A DNA stretch of 64,000 nt from Gymnopilus junonius (taxonomy: Eukaryota > Basidiomycota > Agaricomycetes > Agaricales > Galerinaceae): the NCBI GenBank assembly GCA_015501075.1, contig JADNYJ010000084.1:99414-163413 (forward strand). Direction: 5' to 3'. Under the pieces are notes generated by a model. That model was given only the letters and a program-made list of their open reading frames with translations, did no database searches and was not told the origin of the DNA. The position numbers were made by a program, and so were the translations under genes. Of the stretch, positions 33,581 to 46,326 are shown piece by piece; within the stretch, counting starts at the first letter, position 1; every line of letters starts with the position of its first letter.

Positions 33581-35830
33581 TCATGCGTGTAGTATCCGGC
33601 CTATGGATTGGGAAATCATCGTCCAAAAACCCACACCTCCACACGTATGCTCCTGAAATCTCTCCACTTTACTATTCCAGTAAATCACCTTCAACCCTTT
33701 AAACTCCTCGAATTCCTCCAACTCGTCTTGATGATAAATAGGCCTCAAGTCCAGCACTTTAACTGGGATGTTCAATTTCTGTCGGAAGGATAAGAACGCT
33801 CGTAATTCGGGGTACCGTTAGCGGAATAAAGGGCCATTAAAGGAGATGTACATGAGGGTGAGTCGGGATAGTTTGGGAAACGCTATCCCGGTTTCAGTGT
33901 TGTAGTATGGGGTGAGCATACTGCGGTAGAGGTATTCTGAAATTGACTTCGACCGATCGGTCAAGATGGTGCTGACGTTACGCAGGAGGGGTAGGAAGTT
34001 GCACACGGAGCGTTCTACCTGACGGAATGTTATGGGATTACGTGATGAGGGAGTGCTGTAGAATTCAAAGTAGGTGATGTCGTTTAAATTGCAGGATGAG
34101 ATTCCGTCCAGGACATGCTGCAGGAGTGCCGGAAGCTGGGAGTTGGGAATGATATGTACCTCGAAGAGAAAGGACGTACTCATGATCAGGTTTGTATAAT
34201 TCGACCAGGTTTGGATGTAGAGTTGATCGCTGGACAGCTTTATTTCGAGCTTGTTGATGATGTTTTACTTGAAAAAGCCCTGAGAATGTTTTGATAGAGT
34301 TCGAGTGAGGGTGGTTGGGATCATGTCGTACCGACCGGGATTCAAACGTAAGCAGAACCCCTCGCTGGGTAGTATTCCATCTAGGAGGGTTATGCAGGAC
34401 GATAGCCAACCTTTCAAAATGATTTTACCCAAATGCGGGAGGTAAACTGAATCTGGTGTATGGGGCGATCTGGGTGCGGAATCAGGTCGACTTTCACGAC
34501 CGATAGCTAACGTGTTTTCTAGTTCTAGGACCTCAAGGAGAGGCATTTGTTTTAATACCCCGAGAAAATCGTCCACGGATACCTCGGCGTCTGAGTTATT
34601 GAATCGTAAATAGAGGATTGGGTTACGTGTGTGTGCTGTAGTATAATTTTCAATCAATGGCGCGAGAGGAGAGCTAGTTAATCCCTTGAAAAAAAATGTG
34701 TCGAATAAGACTGGGTTGGGTGTACGATAAGCGGGATCGTCTTTGGGTTGGGTGGAAGCGTCCACTGCGAATCTCGGAATGGGAGCAAGGGATGAGGTAG
34801 GGACTGTAGCAGTAAAACCGTGTTTTTTGACAGAAAGGTGGAGATCGCTTGAGGAGGCGCCTCGTAAGAAATTGGAGAGGTATTGAGATACGATTCTGCT
34901 GGTAAGATAAAGTAACAACGGATCGGAAACAGGACTATTGTCGGAATTTAATGATAGAGTACATCCCAAAAGAGGTGTTATACACGATAGAAGAGTGCCA
35001 GATGGCCACATGCTATCTTCATGAAGAGCAATGTATTTGAGACGTCGAGGTTTCAGCGTGATAAGGGGACAAGTAGAGTCGTAGACGAAAGACGTTGCGT
35101 GATTCATATCCAAACGTTCGATATCAGGCATTCGCTCCAAGGCATATAACCAGTCTGGAAGCGAAGTCTACGTTGTGTGCGATATAGAAAGCTCTTTGAG
35201 GCTTGAAACCCATTGTGTATTTATATTGCGGGACGGGAAGAGACTTACGGCATGAAAAGCGAGCACTTGGATCGAAGGCAGTGATGATAATATAAAGCGG
35301 TCAAAGTACGCAAAGGGTTGACATTTGGAGGAAAGCAGAAACCGAATTTCTAGCGCCTGTAGGACTGGAGATGGCTGAGATAATATATCCTAGGTATGCT
35401 GCGAGGTTGTGTACTGAAAACCAAATTCAACTTTAAGGACTCGGATTCTCGCCCAATGTTCCTTGACGAGGTTGTGAAAGAAGCTCCCTTCATCTGCTTT
35501 GGTCATGTCGACGAAACCTCTCAAGGTGAGATCGCTGCATCCGGTCCTTCGTACGATTTCGTGCCTCCATTCATTTTTTAGTCGTGATAGGATGAGAAAG
35601 TCAATGAGAAAGCCCCGGAGAGAGGGCGAGTCAAGGATGAGTGCGCGCCAGCTGCAGCAGATGTGCGAACATGCCCAGATGATGACTAGAGCACGTTGGA
35701 TCCAGATATGATGAGGCAGGTCGAGGGTAATGCGCGATGGGGGGTCGCTAAGAGCGATTATCGTGAATATATTTGATAGGGCGTCGGCGTTCAGGTGGGA
35801 AATTGGAGCTGTGTGAGTGTTTATAGACAT
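33581..35830 (-). pseudogene. F-box/LRR-like gene with three in-frame stop codons but otherwise intact frame
   Basis: Probable SCF ubiquitin-ligase receptor. The F-box-like segment is at the N-terminus (LNADALSNIFTIIALSDPPS, then VIIWACSHICCSWRALILDS), followed by Leu-rich repeats (LEIRFLLSSKC, LPSIQVLAFHA, MPDIERLDMNHATSF, MPLLEVLELENTL, LSRLTLMYISFNG). Exon 1 is 35830-35249, an 81-bp intron is 35248-35168, and exon 2 is 35167-33581. Over these 2.2 kb the frame never shifts, yet TAG at 35390-35392, TAA at 34265-34267 and TAA at 33818-33820 interrupt it; the last stop is TGA at 33581-33583. It is either a young pseudogene hit only by point mutations or several short proteins; the first reading is preferred. 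Confidence 0.65.
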
Positions 35831-37976
35831 GACGCTACGTAACCGTAGGAAATGAGTAAAGGTATTGAAGAATATGTAGAAGAAGAATTATACACCTTTT
35901 AAGCACTTCCAGTCTGGATTCAGATATGTCCACACTCGAAAGACACTTAGGAGAAATATATAGTCTCCGTATGAAAGTGGGTGTTAAAGAAATGAAATAA
36001 ATAATGTCTGTCGAATCGTTGAGGTGCAAAGAGCGAGGAAATTTCCGTGCTTGGGGGTGAAACATGTGAAACCCTAACCTAGCGGCCGTCCTCCCCATCG
36101 TGAAGCCTCAATGTCTCAATGTTCAACCTTCCTTGCCAACCACACAACGACGAAGCAGTTGTACCGTGTAAGCATGGTGCTCTATCCATCGTCATCACAC
36201 AGCTCACAATCTGAAGATGTGTAGAAGATTAGAGGTCAGGTGGAAGTGACCTCGGAATGTCGGCGACCTGCTAGCAGCTATTCCACATGGTGAGGAGTAG
36301 AAGGAGGAGGGAGGAGAACGAAAAGGGGAAAGTGCTGTGGCTAGAGCATAAAGGTACGATACTGATATGTCTTTTGATGACCATAATGTTTTGCTTATGC
36401 GTGTTCTCTTTTGATTTAACTCCTAGTCCTCAGCTGAGCTTCCAAGATCGGAGCATTGCTGTACGTTACTCATACACGTCGCCGCCTCCGCCATTCTTGG
36501 CTTACTCTGAAGAGCCAGCGCGGTCTGTGAGCCTCGAGCTTCCCCTGCCCTTACAGCAAGGCCACGTACCTCCCCCCTTCTGCGTCTCGGTGTCGTCACC
36601 GTCAACTTGCGGTTTTATCGTTCGTCCTTGCCCACACCCTAATCAGTCCGCTGGGTGAAGTAACGCTCCTGTAAACTCTACAGCCAATGTCCTTCCCTCG
36701 CTGGGCTTCTCTCTCCAGGTGCCTTTGTACCGCGACTTCCTTTCCTCGTGGAGAGCGTCAACTTTAACTCCTCGTACGGTATATGTTTCCAGTAGGAGGT
36801 TATTACGAGGACTGGACGGGTTAGATTTGAAGGTTACGAGAGAGCCGAATGGGTCGCGTTAGGATGTCGAGGAGGTGCAGCATGGCTGATTGAGTATATG
36901 GTTGGAGAATGGGAAGAGGGTCGAGTGACAGCCGCGGTGTTGACGAGCGTCAAGGAGGTTGCGTGGGTTCTGTACCAAGTCTGTCTCTTTTTCTATTCCC
37001 TCTTACTCTTTTCCTGATTCCGTCATCCATATTTTATTTTTGCAGATACTCGTTTCTTCCGAGTCCGTGACCAACTGTCGCGCTACCTTCTGCTGTTTCA
37101 CTTGTGTATATGCGGGTCGAGCACGCACGTTTGGAGCTCTTCAACAGAATCGCCATGGAGAAGTCTCAATTGTTCCCGCAGGACTGGCGTTGAATAAGGT
37201 CAATGACTGTTGGTAAATTTTCTCTTCCCTTTACTTTTTTTTTGGGTGTTTTAACCTTATTCCCACTTATGTAGACCTCGACTACATCCGCTCAGACCAC
37301 CCGCACACGTATTCCTCATCGCAGCGGTTACTTCTCTTCTCGAAGAAGAACGGGGGCGAGAAAAACTCTTACCATTTCCGGGAGGCGGTCCGTCGCACCC
37401 TAACCGTGTGAATCCTGGTTTTACTCTACACCTCATTCCTTTCCGCCACATTCCTGGTACCTTCATCCCCTCCTCTCCATCCATGACACGACTGCCGCGC
37501 TCAAGGAACACAGCCCTCTCAATCGGTGCTACCACCCCTTCAGCCGCGCCACTCCCCCTCTGCTCGCATCACAATGGACGAAGAAATGAGCAAGGCGATG
37601 TTTTTAGCCCAAGTTTGACTGAAGGATGTCAGGTCACTAATCTGCTACAACGAAGGGGCCGAGAGGGAGAGAGAGAAAGAGGAGGGCGGAAAGGTGTCAG
37701 CGCTGGAATATATGCGGAGAGATAAATCTAAGGTGTGTTTGTGATTGTTCTCGGTGACTATTTACTGGACGGTTCATTCACGCGCGTTCTGCTTTGATCC
37801 TCTAGGCCTCCAGGAACGTCTGTCTGTCTTGACCACCTTCGGTCCCGCTCTCAAAGCTCGAGGGCCCTTCACCCTCCAACGTTGTAGACATCGTTCCCTC
37901 CCTGCAAAATCACCCTTCTGCGTCTCTCCGCACCTACGCCCTGCTTGATGAGCGATTTAGCCCAGCTCACTCGGCC
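35831..37976. other. Region with diverged tandem duplication, no resolved gene
   Basis: 36287-36658 (plus) opens a frame with a hydrophobic N-terminal stretch (ILICLLMTIMFCLCVFSF) and a Pro/Ser-rich tail; around 36930-37216 coding-like pieces (VLTSVKEVAWVLYQ, ILVSSESVTNC) flank an intron-like gap. Similar order and words return at 37760-37930 and 38790-39000. No known family. Confidence 0.35.
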
Positions 37977-38749
37977 GCTTACAGCTCTTTTCGATTCTAT
38001 ACGGAATCGCAATTCGTTTTTTCCTGGCCCCACCTGACGTGATGTCATCACGTCAACAAACAGATTTGGTCTTGCCGGCCAGCGGCGACTCCGGCATTAC
38101 GGCTTGTCATATTCGCCCTTGATTCGCCCTCAGTTTCCTTCCGTTCCGTAGCTCTTCCTCCCTCTTTTTCCCCTTAGGAATGAGAGAGTATTGTATAAAA
38201 ATATACCTATGATTATATTATATACCATTGGGCATTTTTTGCTGTCAAATTCAGCCTACCATACATGCTTTGAAATTGAAACTCTTAGCAGCTGTGACTT
38301 CGAATGCAGGGACATTTACTTATGACTATGGATGTGATTGAAAGCATCTTGTCATCCACGTAGTGCATCGGGAGAGTACCCACAGGTTTATATTGAGATT
38401 TTATGGTTGCTAGAGGTTTAGTATTCCTATCCAACTTCATTCCTGCAGGTGCAAATGATAATATTTCTTGTCTTTAGACATCTTATGAACTCTCAGAGGA
38501 GATAAAAAGCCAATATTTTATAGCTGACACATTTAAATTACTAGTATACAGATATATACATTGCTAAGTATGGCATTCAGTGTGAGGGAGGCGCAACAGG
38601 CAGACTATATACGGTTTCGAGCAGGAGCAGGAGGGGGATGTTGCCGAAGGTGCGCCGTACATCACCTGACCTTTGCCGTGGTGACGTCAGGGGTTGAGCA
38701 AGAAAAAAAGAACCGCGATTCCGTATCGAATTGAAAAGAGCTGTAAAGC
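37977..38749. repeat. Inverted repeat pair with about 65-bp arms
   Basis: The left arm (37977-38040, GCTTACAGCTCTTTTCGATT ... CCTGACGT) and the right arm (38684-38749, read on the opposite strand GCTTTACAGCTCTTTTCAAT ... CCTGACGT) are close copies. About 640 bases lie between them. The left arm runs into a palindrome of two 10-base arms TGACGTGATG around a central T (38035-38055); the right arm runs into a perfect TGACGTCA (38682-38689). Confidence 0.7.
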
Positions 38750-40396
38750 TCACATGTTCCTTCACTATCCTAAGTCCGAGGCTCATGTGCTCAGCGCTGC
38801 GTTAAATGGTATCAAGGAGACGTGCGTCCCTGGTTGGTTGTATGTCGCCGTGAGGTCCGTTGATTGTTTTTTCCTTATCTTCCGCTTTATCTCTTTACTG
38901 TCGTGTTCTAATTATTCGTTATCATTTTCACAGGTCCTCGTTTCCTCCCTCCTCCACCTCCACGCAGAGCACGCTGCGGCGACCGTGCGTGAACCCCTCA
39001 AGTTGGGTCGGTGAATGCTGTATTGGTACTCAGAATAGAATTCCGTGATCTTCGGTATTTCGTTTTCCCTTTTTCTATACTTTTCTTGATTTTCTAATGG
39101 CGTAATGAAGGTCTGCTCTTTTGCTTACCCACCTGTGGCTCTCAGACGAATAACCGTTCTTCCACCCTGCCTTCCAGCGGATCACGCCCTTCCCATCGAT
39201 CACGCCCCCCGCTATATTTCATCCTCCACAAACAACTTCTCTTGAGGCCAAAACACCTGCACGCCTACAAAGCTATACGATAGACGGGACGAGCGACGCG
39301 GGAACCAGCCTTCAATGCGCCCAGGTATTACTTGTGTGGTATCAACGAGTCGCCGGAGTGAGAGGACGATGTCGACTGCCAAAAGAATTAAAGTCTGCAG
39401 GGCGGAGGGTGGCTATACGGTCAGCAGTTCTAACGCTGACACCGTCCACGATGGATTAGTTGGGTTAAGCAGTGCAACTTATTCTGGGTCTTGACATGCG
39501 CCATTACGCTGGCTGTGCCAGCCCCTCCTCACCATCGCTCCATAACCACCTTCTGATCAACTTATGCCAGGATACTCATTGCTCAATTCACTGTCTTGTC
39601 CCATTCTCGCTGCCACTGCTTCTGCCGCCAAGTAACGTCTACGATTGTTCCGTAACTATACAACTTCGAGGGGGAAGTGAGCATTCCTGTCACCTGTAGG
39701 GCCTACGCGGGCTATTGGGAATTTGGAAAGGGGTTTGAAGGTGCGATGCGACCGCCAGATGGCTACCAAAAGAACCCCATAAGTCATGTCGGCTGGATGA
39801 CGATGCAAGATGAGTGGAGTTGAAGGTTGTAAGGTTGCCACGATACGCCAACTTCCGTGTCCAGATGAAGAGTCGGCTTGACTTTCAGACAGCCCCGGCC
39901 CCTCATACTACAGCTTTCATGCTACAGCCCGAAAAGAATGAATGAATACGAACGACCTGTATAACCCTGTACTACTATCGATCAACCCTTTGCTTGAACG
40001 AACGTTGGAGCAGCACAGGATTTCCACACCGGTGACGCCGATCCCGTCATCCCTCCTGATTCTATTTCTAAATGCCGAAGCTCAGTACGCTATTTATAGT
40101 TCAACTTCCTTTGCCGATCCCCAACACATAATAACGCAACTGTAATGTTCTGCGCTCCTGGCTTCCATCGTGATCCAAAAGGGCTATGGAACCATTTACG
40201 TGTCTGTTGGTGCATGGCGCCCGAATATGGGCGCTGCAACCCTTACGGTCGTCTTTCACCGTGTTTCACGGCTAACCCTTGAGTGAAAAATACGTTAAAA
40301 GGCTCCTGGTGCGTTTGAGAGTTCCTCCAACGTTCTTGTTCAACGCTCCCTCACTTCCCTCCCTTACTTGACTTTTTTTTCCAAAGTAATTTCACG
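38750..40396. other. Intergenic stretch with a duplicated coding-like fragment at its left end
   Basis: 38755-39014 carries an open piece (HVLSAALNGIKETCVPGWLY, intron-like gap, VLVSSLLHLHAEHAAATV) similar in order to the piece at 36930-37080. The remainder, 39050-40290, shows nothing recognisable. The TATA-like TTAAAAGG near 40294 belongs to the next gene. Confidence 0.4.
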
Positions 40397-40991
40397 ATGA
40401 AGTTCGCATTCTCGACTGCTGTCCTCTCTCTCGCCAGCTTGGCCTCTGCGACTATTTTGCCCCGCCAATCTTGCCCGGAGGCGTCCAGGTTCGGAAACCT
40501 CATCGTCTCCAGCCCTACCAATGCCACTTCATACAACCCCGGCGACGTGAGTACTTGTGCTGTCATCCTTTTTCGAAAGCTTGTTTCTCAGTCTCCATTC
40601 CCCCTTGCAGCCCATTGACATCCAGGTCGACTTCCACTGTGCGATCACCAACTTTGGCATCGTGCCCCAGTTCATCGACTATACGATCCAAGTCAATGAG
40701 GATCAGAATAACGGCCATGAGGCCCCTATCGTTCTTGCTCGCCGTACCCTAGCCGCCGGGGCTACTACGGATGAGTTCAGCACTACGGTGAGTTTAAGCT
40801 CATTGCAATCGTAAAAGTTTCGACTGGATCCAATTGATGTTTTGTAGATACCCTTCGCGTTCTACTTCGCCGGCGCACCTTACAATGTGGTGCTCACCGA
40901 TACGTACCCGACTCAAGGCACGGATGGTACCAGCCAGGTCTTGCTCCAAGGCGGTATTGAAGCGCCTATTACCATTAATGCCTCTTCGTAA
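40397..40991 (+). CDS. Small secreted protein, Ig-like/beta-rich, conserved in mushrooms
   Basis: Exons 40397-40546, 40611-40787 and 40848-40991 with GT-AG introns of 64 and 60 bases give 156 aa; all joins are in phase 0. Residues 1-18 (MKFAFSTAVLSLASLASA) form a signal peptide, and a dibasic-like PRQ follows. The mature part starts SCPEASRFGNLIVSSPTNAT, then NPGDPIDIQVDFHCAITNFG, and ends in ITINASS. The SPTNATSYNPGD style followed by alternating strands suggests a small extracellular beta-sandwich. There are only two Cys. It may be an effector-like or cell-wall associated protein; the function is unknown. No lesion is seen. Confidence 0.85.
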
Positions 40992-42806
40992 AGGTCTATC
41001 GTTCTTTGGACGTTGGTTAGGACGGTCACTTTGGTATCATTTCGCAGGTAGTATCCAATCCTCCTGTAGTGTCATCATGGACGATTATACCTCGTAGTTA
41101 CTTATACGTACAGTCTTAATGCGCATTCTTTTCAGAATCGGAGACTCTTCGTCCAGAACTTATCTAAGCTCAAATGCCACTAACCTTAAGTCCTATTCGA
41201 AAGTATTTAATTGTGGTCTCTGTGATTGAGAGATTCAATCTAATTATCAACAGAACCACAGGCGCTATATCAAAAAACATGCCTCATAAAACTCAATGAA
41301 CGCCATGGGAGAAAACCGAGCCACCGATCAATGGGTTTTCTGAAGATCATCTTTGGAACAGGGTTCGAGAATTTCTATACATACTACCATCGGACCATTC
41401 GTTAGTGATTCTCAAATCCACATCAATCTCTTTAAGGGCGAGGAAAGACGGGATAAGGGGCATGTTAATGTAGTCGGCACGAGTTGGAGGGAATTGTTGA
41501 ATGAAATCGAAATACGGAGTTGGTGATGTGATGACGCGTCGAGGGTTTTTTTACTTTCGAGTCAGTACGTTGCCAGTTATAATCATATTCAACAGCGTAT
41601 GAAATACTCACCGTCGTTTCTTTCAGAAATTTGATCGTACTCTCGCAAACACCTATGAGTTATCTAGACTAGAGTCGATAGAGCGGATATTGTCCCAAGT
41701 ATTTACTGTTATAATCCCGGGATACTTCAGGGTGAATATGGTAGTTTAGCTCTGCTTATATTTTCAGAACAAGCACCCAATTGCAATCTGGAGATTGTGG
41801 TGAAATGATAGAGTACTGAAAGAAGTGTGCTAGAATAAGTTGGAAAAAGAGATCCAGAGCGATGAGGATATCATTAGCCCAGACCGATCGTGTGTAATCA
41901 ACGCAGAAGCTACATTTGGGCCTATAATGGCGCCTGTAGGCAAATTCATACAAATAAGCTGGGAAAATAATCACCGGTAGGACGAAAGCTGAGGAAGAAC
42001 AGTGGCGAGTTTATAAGGAAGAGTAGGTCAATACCTATAGTGGATACTAGATCATACAGGGCAAAGAAAGCGACTTTTGCACGGCTATCCCACATCTATT
42101 CATCTAGTCGCCCAGCACAGATGGAGGGGTGCCCACGAGATAGAATAGATAGATAGAGGCTGGGCTTATAAGTCGCTTTCATTTCCCGTCACTAGTAATA
42201 AGCGGATAGCCGATGGTGGTAATTCAAGATCACCCTCTGCCACGTAGGAATTAGAGGATAAAGGGAAGCATTGGTACATGTTAGCCACCGACATCCCGTA
42301 GATGAAGTATGTATCCAAAGGCAGCGGCGGTGAATGCTGGAGAGGAACCAACCCACGTCCGAACGAGATCAGATGGATCAATCACAGATCTGTGAAGAGA
42401 TAGATAGATGGACATTGGTGTGTCTGAGTTTATCATTGAAAATAGACGTCGGCAGTAATCGAGGATAGAGGGAAGCTAAGAGAGGTGAGGATTTCCTGAT
42501 GTTAACCACGACAAGAAAAAAGCGATGAAGTCAAGGACGTACTATTCGTCTGAATACTGCCATTATCACGGATGGAAAGAGCCATGTCGACACTAAAGGC
42601 ATCCTTTGCTGGTCATCGGGAGGAAAATAGTAGCATATCTTCTTCAGAAGACCTTACATGGAGCTAGAGGGAAATATGTGTTTTTCAGGCGTCGAAGAGA
42701 CGTGCGCAGGAAAGGAAAGGAGGGAGAGGTGAGAGAGACCGAGGTTCAACCACCGAAGAAAAAGACATGGACCCGGGAAACAAAACGATCAAGATAAGAT
42801 AAGAAC
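40992..42806 (-). repeat. Possible degenerate copy A of the GATA-motif gene array
   Basis: Minus-strand sequence below a motif TTCTTATCTTATCTTGATCG (complement of 42787-42806). Only the upstream motif and the Leu/Ser-rich stretch behind it clearly match copies C and D. The body has no continuous frame (pieces at 41756-41974 and 42166-42381). Membership is tentative. Confidence 0.3.
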
Positions 42807-43278
42807 GTAGCTGACTGAGCAGAGAAATTCGGGATTGATGAAGGTCCGAGTCTGGGCCTCATAGGAAGCAACATTACCTGCACGTACCACATCGTCCTTT
42901 ATTCAGATATCGTCAGCTGTCCTGGGACCTGAGTTTTCCTCTTCTTTTGTTACCTATGGCCGACGACGAGTATTCCGATTTATAACTATGCTCATGTACA
43001 TCAGCGTGCTCGAGGTTCGATATGCGTCCATTTTTTCGGTGACTCTCATCAAATTCAGCCACCTACTTACCTGGATGAGCCGTTAGCAATATGCCTGAAG
43101 TACACAACTAGGGTATACTCGACGAAGGGAGGGAACCAACCACTTGAATTGCTCCGTGTATTCCTTTATGGTGGATATCGGCGGCCTAGAGTTCATGCAG
43201 GGATTCAAGTTCGAAAAGGAAGGTTCAAAGAAAGGGTCTCAATAGAACAGGACCTGTGTATTATGAAGGCGTACATCT
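42807..43278. other. Spacer between array copies A and B
   Basis: No gene recognised. It starts with GTAGCTGACTGAGCAG, which is also found beside the motif of copy D. Confidence 0.4.
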
Positions 43279-44136
43279 TCAGCACCGCTTCAGTAGAGAT
43301 AATTCGAAGGGGACATGATTATTGAAAATTCCAAGGCAAGATGAGATGCCTAGGTAGTTAACGATGAACCAATAATTCCGGCTACGTTTTTGCAGCCAGA
43401 CTGAATGCTGACACATGGATCTATAGACCGCGTTATCGGCTTGCCGTAAATGGTGTACCAGTGAGTACCGTCGGACTCTAGGCATGGATAAGGATGTATA
43501 AGACTCAAAGTAGAGAATGTCATCAGATGTTCCAATGGATCTGCAACTCTGCGTAGATGCGGGATAATACTCGCAAGAGCTGCTTTGAAACGTGGCAGGG
43601 CAGGAAAAATCGTGGGTGGTTCAATAGCAAGTGAAAGTTCCGGGTAATACAATATAAAAGACACACCCTTTAATCGGACACAAGCCAGGACCTCGAGTAT
43701 GGAAGATAGAGCCAGTGTATGTGCCAGCGAGTAGGACACAAATCGAGGACGAGGAGCGGTGATGGGAGATAAATGGTCCCTGATAGAGCATAATGAGCAA
43801 AGAATCAATCCCTTAATGTCAAAACCATGTGAATAGGCTGCCAGCGTTATACATTGATCGCGGACATCGAATGGAATAGTTGCCTAAGACCATCATGCAT
43901 GATGCGATATATCGAAGCATAATTCTAGTCTGAGCAGAGAACGTCTGCGAGGTGGCGAGATGAAAGCCGTTTTTGGATAAGTAGCGAGAAGTTAAGTTCT
44001 GAGTTGAGCGGTGCTCGAAAGACCAGAGGTGTCGATGAAGGAAATGTGGTAATGTGGACAAAGAAAGATGAAAGACGTAAAAGTGAGAGATCAACCAAGC
44101 GATCGCGACTGATCATGAGAAAATCAAGATAAGAAT
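43279..44136 (-). pseudogene. Degenerate paralogue B of the GATA-motif array
   Basis: Starts under ATTCTTATCTTGATTT (complement of 44120-44136). The longest frame, 43350-43808, encodes a Leu-rich, mildly hydrophobic peptide (HTLALSSILEVLACVRLKGV). Near its end the plus strand has TTTTTGCAGCCAGACTGAATG, which is aligned with GTTCGCAGTCAGACTGGAAT of copy C and ATTTGCGGTCGGACTGGAGT of copy D. The upstream open frame and this one do not join. Family not recognised. Confidence 0.4.
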
Positions 44137-45041
44137 GTCAGCCGATAAGAGTCTAGAGTTGATTTGTTTGTCGATGCCTTTCAAGTTGGAGACAAGGTAA
44201 AGGTGAATGAGCAAGGGGACGGGAAACATATTCGCACCTAATTTAAGGGAGGATTATATCCAGTAAATTGGAGATGCAATACCGAGTCAATAGATAAATA
44301 GAATTACAAATCCTGGACTTTAATGGATCGGACTACTCACTTCGCAGGCTTGTCTGGCCATTAAAGATATACATTACTTCCATTGATAGACTCAAATAAC
44401 AGTCGCAGTATAACTGAAAAAAGGTGAGTTAACCGTCCCTCAATCAGAATGAGATACTATGCACCCTCGTTGTGAAATTGAAGTGAAGTCTATTCATGTT
44501 AATAATATTAATATCGACTGAGGTATATGGAGAGCTTTCGTTCGACCACGAGAACTGTACTTTATGTGAAAGAACTTAGATATGACCATACTCGTTTAAT
44601 AGACTACTGTAACAACACATGCACATGGAACCGAGAAGCAAGTTATCAGTAACTTTTAATTCTTGCATGAGACGAAGTAGACCCGGTAGCAGCAACACAG
44701 ACTCGTGTAAGGAAAGGAGTGATGAATCAGTTTGTTCAGCCCAGTGAACGATGGTGGAAGTGAATCTGTCTGAGTATACGCAAGGCTGGATATTTAATGG
44801 GACATATTTTCGTTGAGACATGAATAAAAGATGGTTGCGTCAGTCTTCGATTTAACACTTTAAGCCCCTGCAACGTCCCATACTCATACATCACACGTAG
44901 TCAGATGAATAGATAGGAAGCTTTGTATTGGACCGAATTTCTATTTAAATAGTACCCACTTTGGATATCTATTCATGAAAGACCATGAACAGTTCGAAGG
45001 AGGAACGGAGTGGTATGATCCAGTTCATGCAAGCTGCCATA
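44137..45041. other. Spacer between array copies B and C
   Basis: Contains a strip at 44390-44480 (AAATAACAGTCGCAGTATAA) resembling 46850-46920, so the duplicated unit is larger than the coding part. No gene recognised. Confidence 0.4.
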
Positions 45042-46326
45042 TCACTGGCAAACGAAGGATAGCAGACTACGGTTAATGGATTTTCCAAAATCAAAGCTAA
45101 AGAAAAAGCCAATATGATCCGGACTCATCCAAAAAGAACACGACGAAACGATAAAGAGGACTTTCAAAATATTATCCAAATATCCATCCAGAAATTCTGA
45201 CCAATACATGTTCGCAGTCAGACTGGAATAGTAATATTTGGATTTCTGGACCCTTGTTATCGCTTCGTCGTGTATGGGCGGTGAGGATCGGCATAAGATG
45301 AAGATTGAAGTCTGAGGTAATTTGGAGACCGACGTGGAATGGACGCTGGGCAGAGAAATCAGGAGAAAAACAAGCAGATGTGAGCAAGGACACGTTATCG
45401 CCGGACATGCATTTGAATGGACATGGAACTTTGCATGTGTGTGGCTAAGCTTTGTACATGCCGATACTGCCTTGCATACGTGAATATGTAGGAATAACCT
45501 TGAATGTTCCAATGGCGGTAAGGAAGTAAATGAGCCACACCATGCAGAGCTGGCATACCAATGAAAGAACTGAGAAGACGATCTCTTCTCGAAAGGAACC
45601 AAAAAGAAAGAGGAGAATGTCGCAAGTCGAGAGCTACGTGCTCCAGATATCATGATGACGATAGCCACAACGATTTCGTGATATCCGAATAAAACCATCG
45701 AATAATTGGACGATGTGTCCGTTCATATGTGGGTAGATGGATGAATGTGTAGTGATCAAAAGTCGTCATAAGCGCAGGATGAACGGTAAGCACTCTATCG
45801 TTGAGAATATGGGCGAGGACGAAGCCGGGGGAATTGAAGATAGATTCCCTGAGAAATTTAAGGTACGACGAGCAGAGCAAAGAAAGCGCAACACAATATA
45901 ACAACAATATGCCCATTCGAATAGGCTGGCGGTACCACGGACTGAGCGGTAGCAAACGGAATTAGAGTAGCATCGACTTTCTTTGCTCGACATCATGATC
46001 TGCGGAGATAATGAGGGGAGGTAAGGTATTGGGACCACAGATACCGGGCATTCAGTGAAGAGGTACAGATGAAATCAGAGGGATCGGCATAAGATATGTC
46101 GAGGCAGAACTCCAGGCTCGAGGGAGAACATATCTGAGGGTAGGGGAAATAAAACATTTTCGATCTCAGTTTCGACGGTGTTCGGAAACAGGAAGTCGTC
46201 GAGGCTGATGTGGGTATACCCTGCTGTGGACGTTGATGAGATGGAAGTGAGGTGAGAGAGCCAAGCGGACAAACGAGAGAAGGGGTGCGAATAAGACCCG
46301 AAAAGGGAACGATCAAGATAAGATCC
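45042..46326 (-). pseudogene. Degenerate paralogue C of the GATA-motif array
   Basis: Begins under CTTATCTTGATCGTTCCC (complement, about 46303-46320). Successive minus-strand frames 46075-46608, 45766-46038 and 45042-45698 contain blocks also seen in copy D. Examples are MMSSKESRCYSNSV against MSSSKERRSLRKF, FEWAYCCYIVLRFLC against FEWKWMDVQSLFLC, and SSCSFWMSPDHIGFFFSF against SSCSFLRMGRSRVGFIFIF. Some stretches are hydrophobic, which could mean a membrane protein. The frames do not join without shifts. Confidence 0.45.

Noticed and set aside
33581..35830. A nuclear genetic code with reassigned UAA/UAG
   Set aside because: Other genes here end in TAA (peroxygenase, 4157-5146, 40397-40991) at sensible places, so a code change is excluded; only this locus is odd.
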